The notes: generated by a model not told the origin, from the sequence alone. A stretch of 64,000 nucleotides of DNA from Alcanivorax jadensis T9 (GCF_000756655.1 NZ_ARXU01000004.1:186001-250000); one strand, 5' to 3'. Counted from the first letter of the stretch, positions 25,372 to 36,811 are shown. Translations and numbers: made by a program.

Positions 25372-26711
25372 GATCCATTGGCCGCCGCTTGGGTATCAGC
25401 CTGTTTGTCAGCTTGCTGCTGGCAGGGTTGTTGATTAGCCAGGGGGCACTGTGGTGGCTGGAGCGGGAGCAGCGTGAAGCGCTAAGCGATTCGCTCCGTG
25501 ACGATGCTGCCGGAGTGCTCACCGCCATCGGCCGGGGGCAGAATGATGAGCTCACCCTCGACCCGACCCGTCTGCATCCGGCCTATCGGCGGCCTCTGTC
25601 CGGGCGTTATTTTGTGGTGGAAGTGGCTGACAGCCGCTGGCGTTCCCGGTCCCTGTGGGACGCCACGCTAACACTGCCGGGCCTCCCCGGCATGGACGAG
25701 GCGCTGCAGCCAGGCCCGGGTAGTCAGCAGTTACTGCGTTATCGTGGTGAGTACCGGATGAATGATCAGCCGGTGACGATCGTTGTGGCCCAGGATTACA
25801 CCCCGGTAATGACAGCGTACAGCCGTACCCGCACCGCCGTGCTGATCGCCTGGTTGGTGGTATTGCTGGCGTTGGCTGTGGTGCAGCAGTGGTTGTTGCG
25901 CCGGGGGTTGTCGCCATTGCGACAAGCGCGCAAGGAAATCGAACAACTTCGCGGTGGGCAGCGCAATGCGCTTAATGAAGACGTGGCGCTGGAGCTGCAT
26001 CCGCTGGTGCTGGAAATCAATCGGCTGCAGCGTCATACCGAGCAGCAGCTGCAGCGCTCCCGTCACGCTTTGGGTGACCTTGGGCACGCGCTGAAAACCC
26101 CGTTGGCGGTGCTGAAAAATCGCTGCAATGAACCACTGAAAACCGCTGACCCGGCTCTTCATGCATTGCTGGAAGAGCAGCTGGGTCAGATGGAAGCGAC
26201 TATCCGCCGGGCTCTGGGGCGGGCCCGCGTGGCGGCCGGCGTGACAGCCAGCAACCGGTTTTGTCCTGCCGACCATGTGCCCCTGCTTTTAACCACGCTG
26301 GAGCGGGCACATCACCGTTCTCTGCAAGTGGTGGTGGAGGGCGATCAGCTGCCCGCTCAGCCACTGGAGCGGGACGATATGCTGGAAGTGCTGGGCAACC
26401 TGCTGGATAACGCCTTCAAGTGGGCGGATAGCCGCATTCGCCTGACCCTCGATGACCGCGACGGGCATCTGCACCTGTGCGTGGAGGATGATGGCCCGGG
26501 TATTGCGCCAGAGCGACGCCAGCAAGTGCTGCAGCGTGGTCAGCGCCTGGACGAACGCACTCCGGGGGATGGCCTGGGGCTGGCCATTGTCAGCGATACC
26601 GTGGCGGCTTACGGGGGCGAGCTGTCCCTGGGGGAGAGCGCCTGGGGAGGTCTGCGGGTGGAACTGCGGTTGCCGGTCCCGGCCGCAGGAAGTTATTCAG
26701 AGGCTCCCTAG
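25368..26711 (+). CDS. Sensor histidine kinase, PhoQ/BqsS-like
   Basis: 447 residues. The first helix (about 9-30) is followed directly by REQRE (Arg33-Glu37), matching the RExxE form of the Fe(II)-sensing motif of Pseudomonas BqsS. A periplasmic domain of about 130 residues, a second helix ([20 protein letters not shown]) and a HAMP-like linker follow. The H-box is [14 protein letters not shown] (His240), with N-box [10 protein letters not shown] and G-boxes DDGPGIAPE and GDGLGLAIV. With two PepSY genes upstream this resembles BqsRS/CarRS-type systems. Metal sensing is inferred. Confidence 0.9.
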   Translation: MRSIGRRLGISLFVSLLLAGLLISQGALWWLEREQREALSDSLRDDAAGVLTAIGRGQNDELTLDPTRLHPAYRRPLSGRYFVVEVADSRWRSRSLWDATLTLPGLPGMDEALQPGPGSQQLLRYRGEYRMNDQPVTIVVAQDYTPVMTAYSRTRTAVLIAWLVVLLALAVVQQWLLRRGLSPLRQARKEIEQLRGGQRNALNEDVALELHPLVLEINRLQRHTEQQLQRSRHALGDLGHALKTPLAVLKNRCNEPLKTADPALHALLEEQLGQMEATIRRALGRARVAAGVTASNRFCPADHVPLLLTTLERAHHRSLQVVVEGDQLPAQPLERDDMLEVLGNLLDNAFKWADSRIRLTLDDRDGHLHLCVEDDGPGIAPERRQQVLQRGQRLDERTPGDGLGLAIVSDTVAAYGGELSLGESAWGGLRVELRLPVPAAGSYSEAP

Positions 26712-26796
26712 CCATAATCCTGGTTGGCCGGGAACCCCGGTGCGGCAATAGCACTCGGACCATAAACACCTGACAACGCCTGATAAGGAGCGCCCC

Positions 26797-27801
26797 ATGA
26801 AAGTACAGCCACTGTGGCTGGTGCTGGCGGGACTGTTGCTGGCCGGACGCCTGGTCGCTGCCCCGCTGTCCCTTGATGTCCGTCTGACGGGTTTCTCGTA
26901 TCCCTCCCCGGTGCAGACGCTGAGCCTGAACGATCAGCAACAGGATCTGGAAATGGCCTACATGGATGTGGCGCCGAAACAGGGCAATGGAAAAACGGTG
27001 CTGCTTCTGCACGGCAAGAATTTTTCCGGTGCCTACTGGGAGCGCACCATCATCGAATTGCTGGCCGATGGTTACCGCGTGGTGGTGCCGGACCAGATCG
27101 GTTTCGGCAAGTCCTCCAAGCCGGCACATTTCCAGTACAGCTTTCAGACCCTGGCGGACCACACCCGTCGCCTGCTGGATACCCTGAAAGTGGACCGCGT
27201 CACGGTGGTGGGTCACTCCATGGGCGGCATGCTGGCTACCCGTTTTGCGCTGATGTTCCCAGAGCGCAGCGATGGGCTCGTGCTGGTCAATCCCATCGGC
27301 CTGGAAGACTGGCAGCAGAAGCAGGTGCCATGGCAGTCCGTGGATGCCTGGTATCAGGGGGAGCTGAAAAAGACCCCGGAGAAAGTGAAGAGCTACATGA
27401 CCGCCAGCTATTTTGATGGTCAGTGGAAGGAGGCCTACGACCCGCTGCTAACTCTGCAACAAGGCTGGATTCGTGGGCCGGATTACCGCCGTATTGCCTG
27501 GAATTCGGCGTTGCACTACGACATGATTTTCAGCCAGCCAGTGGTGCAGGATTTTGACCGCCTTGCGGTACCGACGTTGCTTGTTATCGGTACCCGTGAT
27601 CGAACTGCCCTGGGCCGTAACCGGGCTCCCGAGGGGATTCGTGAGGCCCTGGGCCGCTACGACCAGCTGGGCGAAAAGACCGCACAGCGCATACCGGATG
27701 CCACCCTGGTGGAACTGGAGGGTATTGGCCATGTGCCCCAGTTCGAAGCCTTTGAACGTTATATGGCAGCGTTACGGACATTTCTGCAACAAAGTCGTTA
27801 G
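26797..27801 (+). CDS. Secreted alpha/beta hydrolase
   Basis: 334 residues with a signal peptide ([22 protein letters not shown]). An alpha/beta hydrolase fold shows the oxyanion region [10 protein letters not shown], nucleophile elbow GHSMGGM (Ser141), acid in GTRDRTALG and His in [18 protein letters not shown] site precedes the ATG. It lies 85 nt after the histidine kinase. It probably acts in the periplasm on an ester or similar substrate; the specificity is unknown. Confidence 0.88.
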   Translation: MKVQPLWLVLAGLLLAGRLVAAPLSLDVRLTGFSYPSPVQTLSLNDQQQDLEMAYMDVAPKQGNGKTVLLLHGKNFSGAYWERTIIELLADGYRVVVPDQIGFGKSSKPAHFQYSFQTLADHTRRLLDTLKVDRVTVVGHSMGGMLATRFALMFPERSDGLVLVNPIGLEDWQQKQVPWQSVDAWYQGELKKTPEKVKSYMTASYFDGQWKEAYDPLLTLQQGWIRGPDYRRIAWNSALHYDMIFSQPVVQDFDRLAVPTLLVIGTRDRTALGRNRAPEGIREALGRYDQLGEKTAQRIPDATLVELEGIGHVPQFEAFERYMAALRTFLQQSR

Positions 27802-27805
27802 CCGA

Positions 27806-28408
27806 TCATGCTGAAGGGGCCAGGGCTGCCATGATCAGTGCCACTGACTGTTCGCTGACGGCTTCTATGTCTTCCCGGTTCACGTAGATACCATCGATCA
27901 GCAGACGGCACAGGCCATGGACGGTGGCCCAGCTGGCCTGGGCCACACGCAGGGGGTCGGTGTCAGCGGGCAGTCGTCCCTGAAGCTGGCTCCCAAGCCG
28001 TTCGGCATAGTTGCGGAAGCTGCGATAGGCCACCGCCTTCAGTTCCTCGGTGGGAGCCCCGCTTTTCCAGATGGTGCGGCCGAACATCAGCTCGTACTGT
28101 TCCGGGTGTTCGGTGGCAAAGCGCAGATACTCGCGGACAAAGTGCTGAATCCGTTCTTTCGAGCCTTCCCCCTGTAATTGCCGACCGATCATTTCATCCA
28201 GTTGGCTGAACGCCTGGGTCGCCAGAGCGCAGAGCAGCGCATTCTTGTCACGGAAATGGTGGTAGGGTGCGGTACGGGAGACGCCGGCCCGTTCCGCCAG
28301 CTTGCGCAGGGACAGGCCATCAATGCCATCCTCGTCCAGCAGCCGGTTGGCTTCCCGGAGCAGGGTGGAATGCAGGTCGCCGTGGTGATAGCGCGCGGGT
28401 CGTGACAT
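27806..28408 (-). CDS. TetR-family transcriptional regulator
   Basis: 200 residues from ATG 28408 (AGGA 9 nt upstream). The N-terminal HTH is typical: GLSLRKLAERAGVSRTAPYH, then HFRDKNALL. The C-terminal domain contains the WATVHGLCRLL segment of the WHG-type (TetR_C_33-like) group. It is divergent from fadH; a perfect palindrome in the gap (28545-28557) is a candidate operator. It probably represses fadH and/or itself in response to an acyl-CoA or lipid ligand (inference). Confidence 0.88.
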   Translation of the reverse strand: MSRPARYHHGDLHSTLLREANRLLDEDGIDGLSLRKLAERAGVSRTAPYHHFRDKNALLCALATQAFSQLDEMIGRQLQGEGSKERIQHFVREYLRFATEHPEQYELMFGRTIWKSGAPTEELKAVAYRSFRNYAERLGSQLQGRLPADTDPLRVAQASWATVHGLCRLLIDGIYVNREDIEAVSEQSVALIMAALAPSA

Positions 28409-28544
28409 GAAAATGATCCTGGCGTGATTATCCTGTGGCAAGTTACCCACCAGACAGAGTCTGCGGTGGTTTCCATTCAGTGAACCCGGTGGTCTCTGTG
28501 GTAAAAATGCCTATTCTGTTCAAACACTAGTTTCAGCAATAATC

Positions 28545-28557
28545 TTGACAGTGTCAA
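28545..28557. promoter_or_regulatory. Palindrome overlapping a candidate -35 box before fadH
   Basis: TTGACA-G-TGTCAA is a perfect 13-nt palindrome whose left half is a consensus -35. TAACTT lies 17 nt after it as a weak -10. It is positioned between the TetR gene and fadH, where a repressor would block the promoter. Confidence 0.55.
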
Positions 28558-28613
28558 AATAAGCCATTAACTTGACGCCGTCCAGATAATTAACGCGTAG
28601 CCATCTCTGGTGA

Positions 28614-30650
<2,037 letters not shown>

Positions 30651-30659
30651 GGGCGGGAT

Positions 30660-30738
30660 GTAGGAGCGGCGCTTGAGCCGCGAAGCGTCCCTGGGAATGT
30701 TTTCGCAAGCAGGTTCGCGGCTCAAGCGCCGCTCCTAC
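30660..30738. repeat. Perfect long inverted repeat (CTGTAGGAGC-type family)
   Basis: Two 25-bp arms (beginning GTAGGAGCGGCGCTTGAGCC) are exact reverse complements, with a 29-nt loop. The element sits between the fadH stop and its terminator, and is the cleanest member of the family also seen near 9946, 20513 and 61675. Confidence 0.85.
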
Positions 30739-30779
30739 AAAAAAAGCCCTTGCCGGCAAATCTCGGCAAGGGCTTTTTT
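30739..30779. terminator. Bidirectional terminator between fadH and the OYE gene
   Basis: AAAAAAGCCCTTGCCG / CGGCAAGGGCTTTTTT symmetric hairpin, with T-runs on both strands and located between convergent genes. Confidence 0.92.
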
Positions 30780-30810
30780 GTGTTTTTCGCTATTAACTAT
30801 TCACTGCCTT

Positions 30811-32064
30811 TCAGCTGTTTGCCCGCAACCGTCGGGTCTTGAAGCTGCCGATACCCATCTCCGTGATCACCTTGAACAACGATAGCAGCACGCTTTCATC
30901 CGGTTTCGGGTCCTGTCCCTTGCCCATGCGGTGCAACTGACGGGAAAACCAGGAGACTTCCATCATGGCCATCTCGTCGATCATCTTGATGCCTGTCTTG
31001 CGCGGTGTGACCCGGCTTATAACGCCTTCCTGGCCGGCAAGAATGCGATTGGCCAGATCTGGTTCCACTGCCAGGGGGCGGGCAATGCCGACCAGGTCGG
31101 TGGCGCCGCTTTCCACCGCTTGTGCCATGGCCTGGGCGGAGCGGAAGCCGCCGGTGACCATCAGTGGCGTGGAGACTCGCTTGCGAATGGCCTGGGCGTA
31201 ATCCAGGAAATAGGCTTCTCGTTTAACGGTGCTTTCGCGCACGCCCCTGGCGCCAGCCATGGCCGGGTTTTCATAGTTGCCGCCGGAAATCTCCAGCAGA
31301 TCCAGACCTTCATTGGCCAGGGTTTCCGCTACGGTCATGGATTCTTCTTCGGTGAAACCACCACGCTGGAAATCCGCAGAGTTGAGTTTGATGCTTACCG
31401 GGTAATCCGGGCCAACGGCCTCACGGATGGCGCGATAGATTTCCAGCGGAAAACGCATGCGGTTTTCCAGGGAGCCGCCCCATTTGTCAGTGCGACGGTT
31501 ATGGTGGCCGGACAGGAACTGGCTGACCAGGTAGCCATGGGCGCCATGAATCTGCACGCCAGTGAAGCCGGCTTTCTTCGCCAGTGCCGAGCTGGTAGCG
31601 AAACGGCGGATGATGTCGAAGATTTCATCTTCTGTGAGCGCCCGTGGCGTCTTGAAAGCGCTTTTGAGTTCCTTGCCGAAGGGGACAGCGGAGGGGGCCA
31701 GGGTATCACCGCTGGCGAGCATGCGCGGGATCTGCTTGCCCGGGTGGTTGAGTTGCACCCAGATATCATTGCCCTGGTTTTTGCCGGCCTCGGCCCAGCG
31801 TTTCAGCAGGGTCATGTCGCGCTCATCTTCCAGTACTACGTTACGGGGCTCGCCGGTGTGGTTGCGGTCAATCATGATGTTGCCGGTAATCAGCAGTCCG
31901 GTACCGCCCTGGGCCCAGCGACCGTAGAGCCGCTCCAGTGCGGGGGTGACATGATTATCGATGGTGCCCAGCGCTTCGCTCATGGCAGATTTGGCGAAGC
32001 GATTTTTCAGCGTTATTCCGCAGGGCAGGGCCAGTGATTGTCCGAGAGTGTCCGCGTGGCTCAC
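30811..32064 (-). CDS. NADH:flavin oxidoreductase, Old Yellow Enzyme family
   Basis: 417 residues forming one FMN barrel: LKNRFAKSAMSEALG, VQLNHPGKQIP, GVQIHGAHGYLVSQF, RRTDKWGGSLENRMRF, and MVTGGFRS. The C-terminus is a short helical extension without the FeS/FAD modules of FadH. It reduces activated C=C bonds, with an unknown physiological substrate. It is divergent from the ArsR-type gene, with a perfect operator-like palindrome between them at 32101-32126. It is therefore probably controlled by that regulator. Confidence 0.9.
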   Translation of the reverse strand: MSHADTLGQSLALPCGITLKNRFAKSAMSEALGTIDNHVTPALERLYGRWAQGGTGLLITGNIMIDRNHTGEPRNVVLEDERDMTLLKRWAEAGKNQGNDIWVQLNHPGKQIPRMLASGDTLAPSAVPFGKELKSAFKTPRALTEDEIFDIIRRFATSSALAKKAGFTGVQIHGAHGYLVSQFLSGHHNRRTDKWGGSLENRMRFPLEIYRAIREAVGPDYPVSIKLNSADFQRGGFTEEESMTVAETLANEGLDLLEISGGNYENPAMAGARGVRESTVKREAYFLDYAQAIRKRVSTPLMVTGGFRSAQAMAQAVESGATDLVGIARPLAVEPDLANRILAGQEGVISRVTPRKTGIKMIDEMAMMEVSWFSRQLHRMGKGQDPKPDESVLLSLFKVITEMGIGSFKTRRLRANS

Positions 32065-32100
32065 GATTGTCCTCCAGCGACCTGTGCAGGTCAGCAGCTA

Positions 32101-32126
32101 TATAGTTTGATGATGGTCAAACTATA
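32101..32126. promoter_or_regulatory. Perfect 10-6-10 palindrome, ArsR-type operator candidate
   Basis: TATAGTTTGA and TCAAACTATA are exact reverse complements separated by TGATGG. A third partial half-site (GTCAAACC) lies near 32143. The site is 37 nt before the OYE start and 47 nt before the regulator start. Confidence 0.8.
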
Positions 32127-32172
32127 AGTTAGTTTTATACCCGTCAAACCATTTTGTGTGGAGGTGCCGGTT

Positions 32173-32499
32173 TTGGCACAGAAAGACATACCGGAGAGTT
32201 CAGCGGATCAGTTGGCAGCGGCCTTTCGTGCCCTGTCGAACCCTAACCGCTTGCGTATCTATCAAGTGATTCTGGAGCACTGTCGTGCCCATGGTCATGC
32301 GGATCTGGCGAAAGTGCCGGCGGGTTGTGCCTTCGGGGATTTCATGCAGCGTCTCAATATCGGTGCCCCCACAGTCTCCCACCATGTGCGAGAACTGGCC
32401 GAGGCCGGGCTTATCCGGGTGGAGCGGGAAGGGCGGCGGCGTTATTGCCATGCCCAGCCGCAAATGCTGGCCACCCTGGCGCATTTTTTCGAATTATAA
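32173..32499 (+). CDS. ArsR-family helix-turn-helix regulator
   Basis: 108 residues from a TTG start at 32173, chosen because GGAGG (32160-32164) sits 8 nt before it; the frame's first GTG at 32158 precedes that site. The winged helix is clear: FRALSNPNRLRIYQVILEHC, then NIGAPTVSHHVRELAEAGLI, then RVEREGRRRYCHAQP. A Cys in PAGCAFGDF is noted, but there is no classical metal-binding ELCVC motif, so the signal may be an organic or redox one. It is co-transcribed with the membrane protein 12 nt downstream, and probably represses the divergent OYE gene. Confidence 0.88.
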   Translation: MAQKDIPESSADQLAAAFRALSNPNRLRIYQVILEHCRAHGHADLAKVPAGCAFGDFMQRLNIGAPTVSHHVRELAEAGLIRVEREGRRRYCHAQPQMLATLAHFFEL

Positions 32500-32511
32500 G
32501 GAGAGAAAAGA

Positions 32512-32946
32512 ATGACAGCAGACCAATGGGCGTTGTGGGCTTGCGGTATCTACTTTCTGACGGGGCTGCTGACCGGGGTGTGGAAATACTGGCAGATCGC
32601 TACCAGTGAAAAGGGGCGGGCACATTACTATGTGGATGTGGCGCACCGGGCGAGCCTGATGTACGCGTTTGCCTGTCTGGTACTGGAGCGGTTTGCGCTA
32701 CTCAGTGTCTGGGATGACTGGATCAATACGCTGGCGGTGCTGGCAAACGTGGTGTTTTTTGGCCTGGCTATCGGCAGCTATATTCTCCACGGCTTCCTGC
32801 AGGACACCCGTAATCAGTTGCAGCGCCCCCATCGTCTCGGTGGCGGTAGTGTGCCAGAGCTGGCCATGTCTACCTTCATGGTGTCGTTGATCGTGGCCGA
32901 GGTGGGTGGCTTCGCGGTGTTGTTTGCGGGGTTTGTGATGCGTTGA
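32512..32946 (+). CDS. Four-helix membrane protein, unknown function
   Basis: 144 residues with about four membrane helices (ALWACGIYFLTGLLTGVWKY; LMYAFACLVLERFALLSVW; INTLAVLANVVFFGLAIGSY; TFMVSLIVAEVGGFAVLFAG). AAGGAGAG precedes the ATG and it follows the ArsR gene by 12 nt, so it shares that operon. It shows polar conserved-looking positions HRASLMYAF and LHGFLQDTRNQ. I do not recognise the family. The context suggests a response to the same signal as the OYE enzyme. Confidence 0.75.
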   Translation: MTADQWALWACGIYFLTGLLTGVWKYWQIATSEKGRAHYYVDVAHRASLMYAFACLVLERFALLSVWDDWINTLAVLANVVFFGLAIGSYILHGFLQDTRNQLQRPHRLGGGSVPELAMSTFMVSLIVAEVGGFAVLFAGFVMR

Positions 32947-32981
32947 CGCCACCCCCGCCATGGGCGTGGCGTCTGCCGGGT

Positions 32982-33377
32982 TCAGGCCAGGCGGTTCTTT
33001 TCGGTGATCTGGCCGTTCAAGGTCCAGAAATCGTAGAGGATGCCCAATCCAAACAGCCCGGCGGTAAGCAGATAGATGATGCCGGTGATCACCTTGCCCA
33101 TGTAGAAACGGTGGATGCCGAAGATGCCCAGGAAGGTAAGCAGAACCCAGCCGATGTTGTAATCGATGCTGCCGGGTTCGTAGCGTTCGTCCGCTGCATC
33201 GTCCATGCCGGGGATCAGAAACAGATCGATGATCCAGCCGATGAAAAACAGGCCCAGGGTAAAGAACCAGATGGTGCCGGTGATCTGGCGGCCATAGTAA
33301 AAGCGATGGGCGCCCATGAAACCAAAAATCCACAGCAGATAGCCGATCACCTTGCTGTGCGTGTCCTGATTTTGCAT
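32982..33377 (-). CDS. TM2 domain-containing membrane protein
   Basis: 131 residues with two TM2-type repeats. Repeat one is LLWIFGFMGAHRFYYGRQIT, then GTIWFFTLGLFFIGWIIDLF. Repeat two is LTFLGIFGIHRFYMGKVITG, then IIYLLTAGLFGLGILYDF. Each repeat has the G..G.HRFY.G motif. Function is unclear in bacteria; it is a small inner-membrane protein. It is downstream of purT on the same strand with a short gap, so co-transcription is possible. Confidence 0.88.
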   Translation of the reverse strand: MQNQDTHSKVIGYLLWIFGFMGAHRFYYGRQITGTIWFFTLGLFFIGWIIDLFLIPGMDDAADERYEPGSIDYNIGWVLLTFLGIFGIHRFYMGKVITGIIYLLTAGLFGLGILYDFWTLNGQITEKNRLA

Positions 33378-33393
33378 TGTTATTATCCTCGTT

Positions 33394-34587
33394 TTAAAGA
33401 TCTACGCTCAGAGCCGCGCTGGCAGCATTGGCCTTGTCCCGCGCTTGCTGGATGGATTCGCCTCTCGCCAGAGCGACACCCAGGCGGCGGCTGCCTTTCA
33501 CTTCCGGTTTGCCGAACAGGCGCACTTCCGTTTCCGGTTGGGCCAGGGCCTTGTCTAGGCCACTGTAACGCATCTCGCTGGATTCACCTTGCACCAGCAG
33601 TACCGAGGAAGCGCTGGGGCCGCGTTGTTCGATATCCGGAATCGGCAGGCCAAGAATAGCACGGGCATGCAGCGCGAATTCCGACAGGTTTTGCGACAGC
33701 AAGGTCACCAGCCCGGTGTCATGGGGGCGAGGAGAGACTTCGCTGAAGTAGACTTGATCGCCCTTGATAAACAGCTCAACGCCAAAAATACCCATGCCGC
33801 CCAGAGCTTCGGTGATGGCGCCGGCGACCTGTTTAGACGCTTGCAGTGCTTTTTCGCTCATGGCTTGCGGCTGCCAGGATTCCTGGTAATCGCCGTTTTC
33901 CTGGCGGTGGCCGATGGGAGCGCAGTAGGTGGTGGCATAGCGGGTGCCATCCCGGTGTCGCACGGTCAGCAGGGTGATTTCATAATCGAAATCCACAAAG
34001 CCTTCCACGATGACCCGACCCTGTCCGGCGCGGCCACCGGATTGCGCATAGTCCCAGGCGGTCTGGATATCCGTTTCGGTTTTCACCGTGCTCTGGCCCT
34101 TGCCGGAGGAACTCATCACCGGTTTGACCACGCAGGGCAGGCCGATCTCGGCAACGGCCTGTTGGTAGTCCTCCAGGCTTTCTGCAAAGCGGTAGGGCGA
34201 GGTGGGTAGAGATAATTCTTCTGCCGCCAGCCGGCGAATGCCTTCACGGTTCATGGTCAGTTTTGCCGCCCGGGCAGTGGGCACGACGGTAAAGCCTTCG
34301 CTTTCCAGCTGTACCAGTTCGTCGGTGGCGATGGCTTCGATTTCCGGGACGATCAGCGCCGGCTTCTCCTGTTCTACCAGTTGGCGCAAGGCGGCCCCGT
34401 CGAGCATGTTGATGACATGGCTACGCTGGGCCACCTGCATGGCAGGGGCGTGATCATAGCGGTCAACGGCAATCACTTCGCAGCCATAACGGATCAGTTC
34501 GATGGCCACTTCCCGGCCCAGTTCGCCGCTGCCCAGCAGCATGACGCGGGTGGCGTTGTCGGTAAAAGGCGTTCCGATGGATGTCAT
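33394..34587 (-). CDS. purT: Formate-dependent phosphoribosylglycinamide formyltransferase (GAR transformylase 2)
   Basis: 397 residues from ATG 34587 (E. coli PurT is 392). The ATP-grasp fold shows [40 protein letters not shown], the MSSSGKGQS loop and [16 protein letters not shown] with metal-binding residues. The enzyme makes formyl-GAR in purine synthesis from formate and ATP. It is divergent from tadA. No PurR-type site was recognised in the gap. Confidence 0.94.
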   Translation of the reverse strand: MTSIGTPFTDNATRVMLLGSGELGREVAIELIRYGCEVIAVDRYDHAPAMQVAQRSHVINMLDGAALRQLVEQEKPALIVPEIEAIATDELVQLESEGFTVVPTARAAKLTMNREGIRRLAAEELSLPTSPYRFAESLEDYQQAVAEIGLPCVVKPVMSSSGKGQSTVKTETDIQTAWDYAQSGGRAGQGRVIVEGFVDFDYEITLLTVRHRDGTRYATTYCAPIGHRQENGDYQESWQPQAMSEKALQASKQVAGAITEALGGMGIFGVELFIKGDQVYFSEVSPRPHDTGLVTLLSQNLSEFALHARAILGLPIPDIEQRGPSASSVLLVQGESSEMRYSGLDKALAQPETEVRLFGKPEVKGSRRLGVALARGESIQQARDKANAASAALSVDL

Positions 34588-34819
34588 AACAGCTCTCAAT
34601 GCGGTTGATGGCATGATTGTAACGAAATGGGGTGTTGGTGCTAGCCCGGACTTCTCGTCTAATGCATGGCAAGCGTGAGATACAAAATGGAATCTACTCT
34701 AAAATGGCTTTCTGTCTTGTATAGTAGTGCCAAACCCGAATTGAGGAGCGTTTGGGTGAGAAATCCGGGCTAGGGCCGGCTGCGACATACCATGGCCCCG
34801 CATTGATCAGGATAGAGCC

Positions 34820-35272
34820 ATGAACGACGAAATCTGGATGCAGCGGGCGCTGGAACTGGCCCGGCAGGCTGCCGAGGCGGGCGAAGTGCCGGTGGGGGCC
34901 GTGCTGGTGCGTGATCAGCGGGTGCTGGGTGAAGGCTTCAATCAACCCATCATCGCCCATGATCCGACAGCTCACGCCGAAGTGGTGGCGCTACGTGCGG
35001 CGGCGGAGACCGAGCAGAATTACCGGTTACCGGGAAGCACGCTGTACGTGACCCTGGAGCCCTGCACCATGTGTTTCGGTGCCCTGGTTCATGCCCGTGT
35101 GGCTCGGCTGGTTTATGCGGCCAGTGAGCCCCGTGCTGGCGTTTGCGTTAGTCAGCTGCAGTTACCGCAGGTGGATTTCTACAACCACAAATTGCTGGTA
35201 GAAGGGGGTCTGATGGAGGCGGAGAGTGCGGCCATGCTGAAGGCGTTTTTCGCGGCTCGCCGAAAGGGGTGA
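34820..35272 (+). CDS. tadA: tRNA-specific adenosine deaminase
   Basis: 150 residues. The zinc/catalytic motif is HAEVVAL (His52, Glu54) with PCTMC (Cys82, Cys85), followed by the typical ARVARLVYAASEPRAG. The N-terminal segment (MQRALELARQAAEAGEVPVG) is characteristic of TadA. It deaminates A34 to inosine in tRNA-Arg(ACG), which is encoded in this window at 57787. The gene ends just before a palindromic repeat. Confidence 0.94.
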   Translation: MNDEIWMQRALELARQAAEAGEVPVGAVLVRDQRVLGEGFNQPIIAHDPTAHAEVVALRAAAETEQNYRLPGSTLYVTLEPCTMCFGALVHARVARLVYAASEPRAGVCVSQLQLPQVDFYNHKLLVEGGLMEAESAAMLKAFFAARRKG

Positions 35273-35279
35273 GGTGTGG

Positions 35280-35360
35280 GTAGGGTGCACTGAGCCTAAG
35301 GCGAACTGCACCATTCAAACGCCGGGGTGGTGCAGTTCGCTTAGGCTCAGTGCACCCTAC
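35280..35360. repeat. 81-bp palindromic element GTAGGGTGCACTGAGCC, copy 1
   Basis: Arms of about 32 bp run from GTAGGGTGCACTGAGCCTAA to GGCTCAGTGCACCCTAC around a loop near 35313-35328. The left arm has one extra G relative to the right arm. The same element occurs at 47214 and 56497. Confidence 0.9.
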
Positions 35361-35392
35361 GGTTTCGAACATGCTTGAGACTTTGTGACCAT

Positions 35393-35423
35393 AAAAAAAG
35401 GCCGGCAAATGCCGGCCTTTTTT
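35393..35423. terminator. Bidirectional terminator between tadA and ompA-like gene
   Basis: AAAAAAAGGCCGGC-AAAT-GCCGGCCTTTTTT hairpin between convergent genes. Confidence 0.92.
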
Positions 35424-35439
35424 CGTTCAGGAAACGCTC

Positions 35440-36618
35440 TTATTGGTACTGAGCTTCCTGGGTAGTGGCCTTCATGATGGCTTCTACGCGACGGTTTTCC
35501 GCGCGGCCTTCACTGGTGCCGTTGTCGGCGATCGGCTTCTCTTCACCGTAGCCTTCAGTGGTGATGCGGTCAGTGCTGATGTTGAACTCTTCCACCAGAA
35601 CTTTCTTCACTGCATCAGCACGCTTCTTGGAGAGCGACTTGTTGTAGCTCGCTGCGCCAGTGCTGTCGGTGTGACCTTCCAGTACCAGGTCGGCAGAGGG
35701 ATACTTGCGCATCTCTTCAGCCAGACGCTCCAGCTCAGGGTAGGAAGTCTGACGGACCTCAGCCTTGTCCAGGCCGAACTCAACGTACAGGGTTTCCTTC
35801 ACGTCTTTTTCCAGGTACTGCTGACAGCCCTTGTCGTCTACCAGTGCGCCAGCCGGGGTATCCGGGCATTCGTCGGCACTGTTGACTACGCCATCACCGT
35901 CGTCGTCCAGTTCACAACCGGTGGCATCGACCTGGGCACCTGCAGGGGTGTTGGCACACTGATCACGGTCATCAGGTACGCCATCGCCGTCACTGTCGGT
36001 TACCACGTTCTCAACCACTGGTGCGGGCTCTTCTTCTTTCTCGGACGCACCGATCAGGAAGTTCAGGCCAGCATAGACTTCTGCGTCCCAGCGTTCATTG
36101 TCAATGCTGTACATAGCGCGAGCGCCGACGTCCATCAGGAAGTGCGGGTGCAGCATGGTCTGGAAACCGGTTTCCAGGGTACCAATGGTTTCCTTGAAAT
36201 CTTCATCTGATAGTGATCGGGCTGCGACGCTTGCACGTGAAAACTCAGTGCGGAACTCACCGGCACCGATACCCAGGTAAGGTTCGAACGCGGAATTTCC
36301 GGCGAAATGTTTACGCAGGCTACCGTGGGCAATGTTGATATCTGCTTTCTCAAATAGCCGTGTGTTGGAGTTGTTACGCTCCCACCAACCTTGGACAGAC
36401 CAGTCACGATTAAACCGGTAACCTATCTGAGCACCCGGCAAAGTCACTGAGTTGTCGCTAGTATCGCCGTCAAAGTGATCACCCAGGTCTAAAAAGTTCT
36501 CACTGATGTGACCACCAAAGTAGAAATAACGCTCGGGGATGTCGTCAGCAGTGACCGCAGTGGTCGCAGTGACGGATGCGCAAGCAATACTCGCCGCCAA
36601 AAAATGTTTAGCGTTCAT
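35440..36618 (-). CDS. OprF-like outer membrane protein with OmpA domain
   Basis: 392 residues from ATG 36618 (AAGGAA upstream; the frame extends to 36642). A signal peptide (MNAKHFLAASIACASVTATT) leads into an eight-strand barrel-like N-terminal domain (YFYFGGHISENF...YAGLNFLIG). A calcium-binding thrombospondin type-3 linker follows (DSDGDGVPDDRDQC, DDDGDGVVNSADEC). The C-terminal OmpA peptidoglycan-binding domain includes LVLEGHTDSTGAASYNKSLS and SEGRAENRRVE. It anchors the outer membrane to peptidoglycan and may form a pore. Confidence 0.93.
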   Translation of the reverse strand: MNAKHFLAASIACASVTATTAVTADDIPERYFYFGGHISENFLDLGDHFDGDTSDNSVTLPGAQIGYRFNRDWSVQGWWERNNSNTRLFEKADINIAHGSLRKHFAGNSAFEPYLGIGAGEFRTEFSRASVAARSLSDEDFKETIGTLETGFQTMLHPHFLMDVGARAMYSIDNERWDAEVYAGLNFLIGASEKEEEPAPVVENVVTDSDGDGVPDDRDQCANTPAGAQVDATGCELDDDGDGVVNSADECPDTPAGALVDDKGCQQYLEKDVKETLYVEFGLDKAEVRQTSYPELERLAEEMRKYPSADLVLEGHTDSTGAASYNKSLSKKRADAVKKVLVEEFNISTDRITTEGYGEEKPIADNGTSEGRAENRRVEAIMKATTQEAQYQ

Positions 36619-36811
36619 AATTTCCTTCCTTGTTTTGTCCAAATAGGCAGTACAAACACGAGGTCAGTGTTGTGCAGCCTGTCTCCCATGTAAATCCTCA
36701 CATGACAGATTAATAAAAAAATTTACAAATATGGAAAATGTTTGGTAGCAGGAGGTCTTTTTTTGTAATTATCTAATGTAAAAGCATTACTTTTTATTTT
36801 TCAGATAAGAT

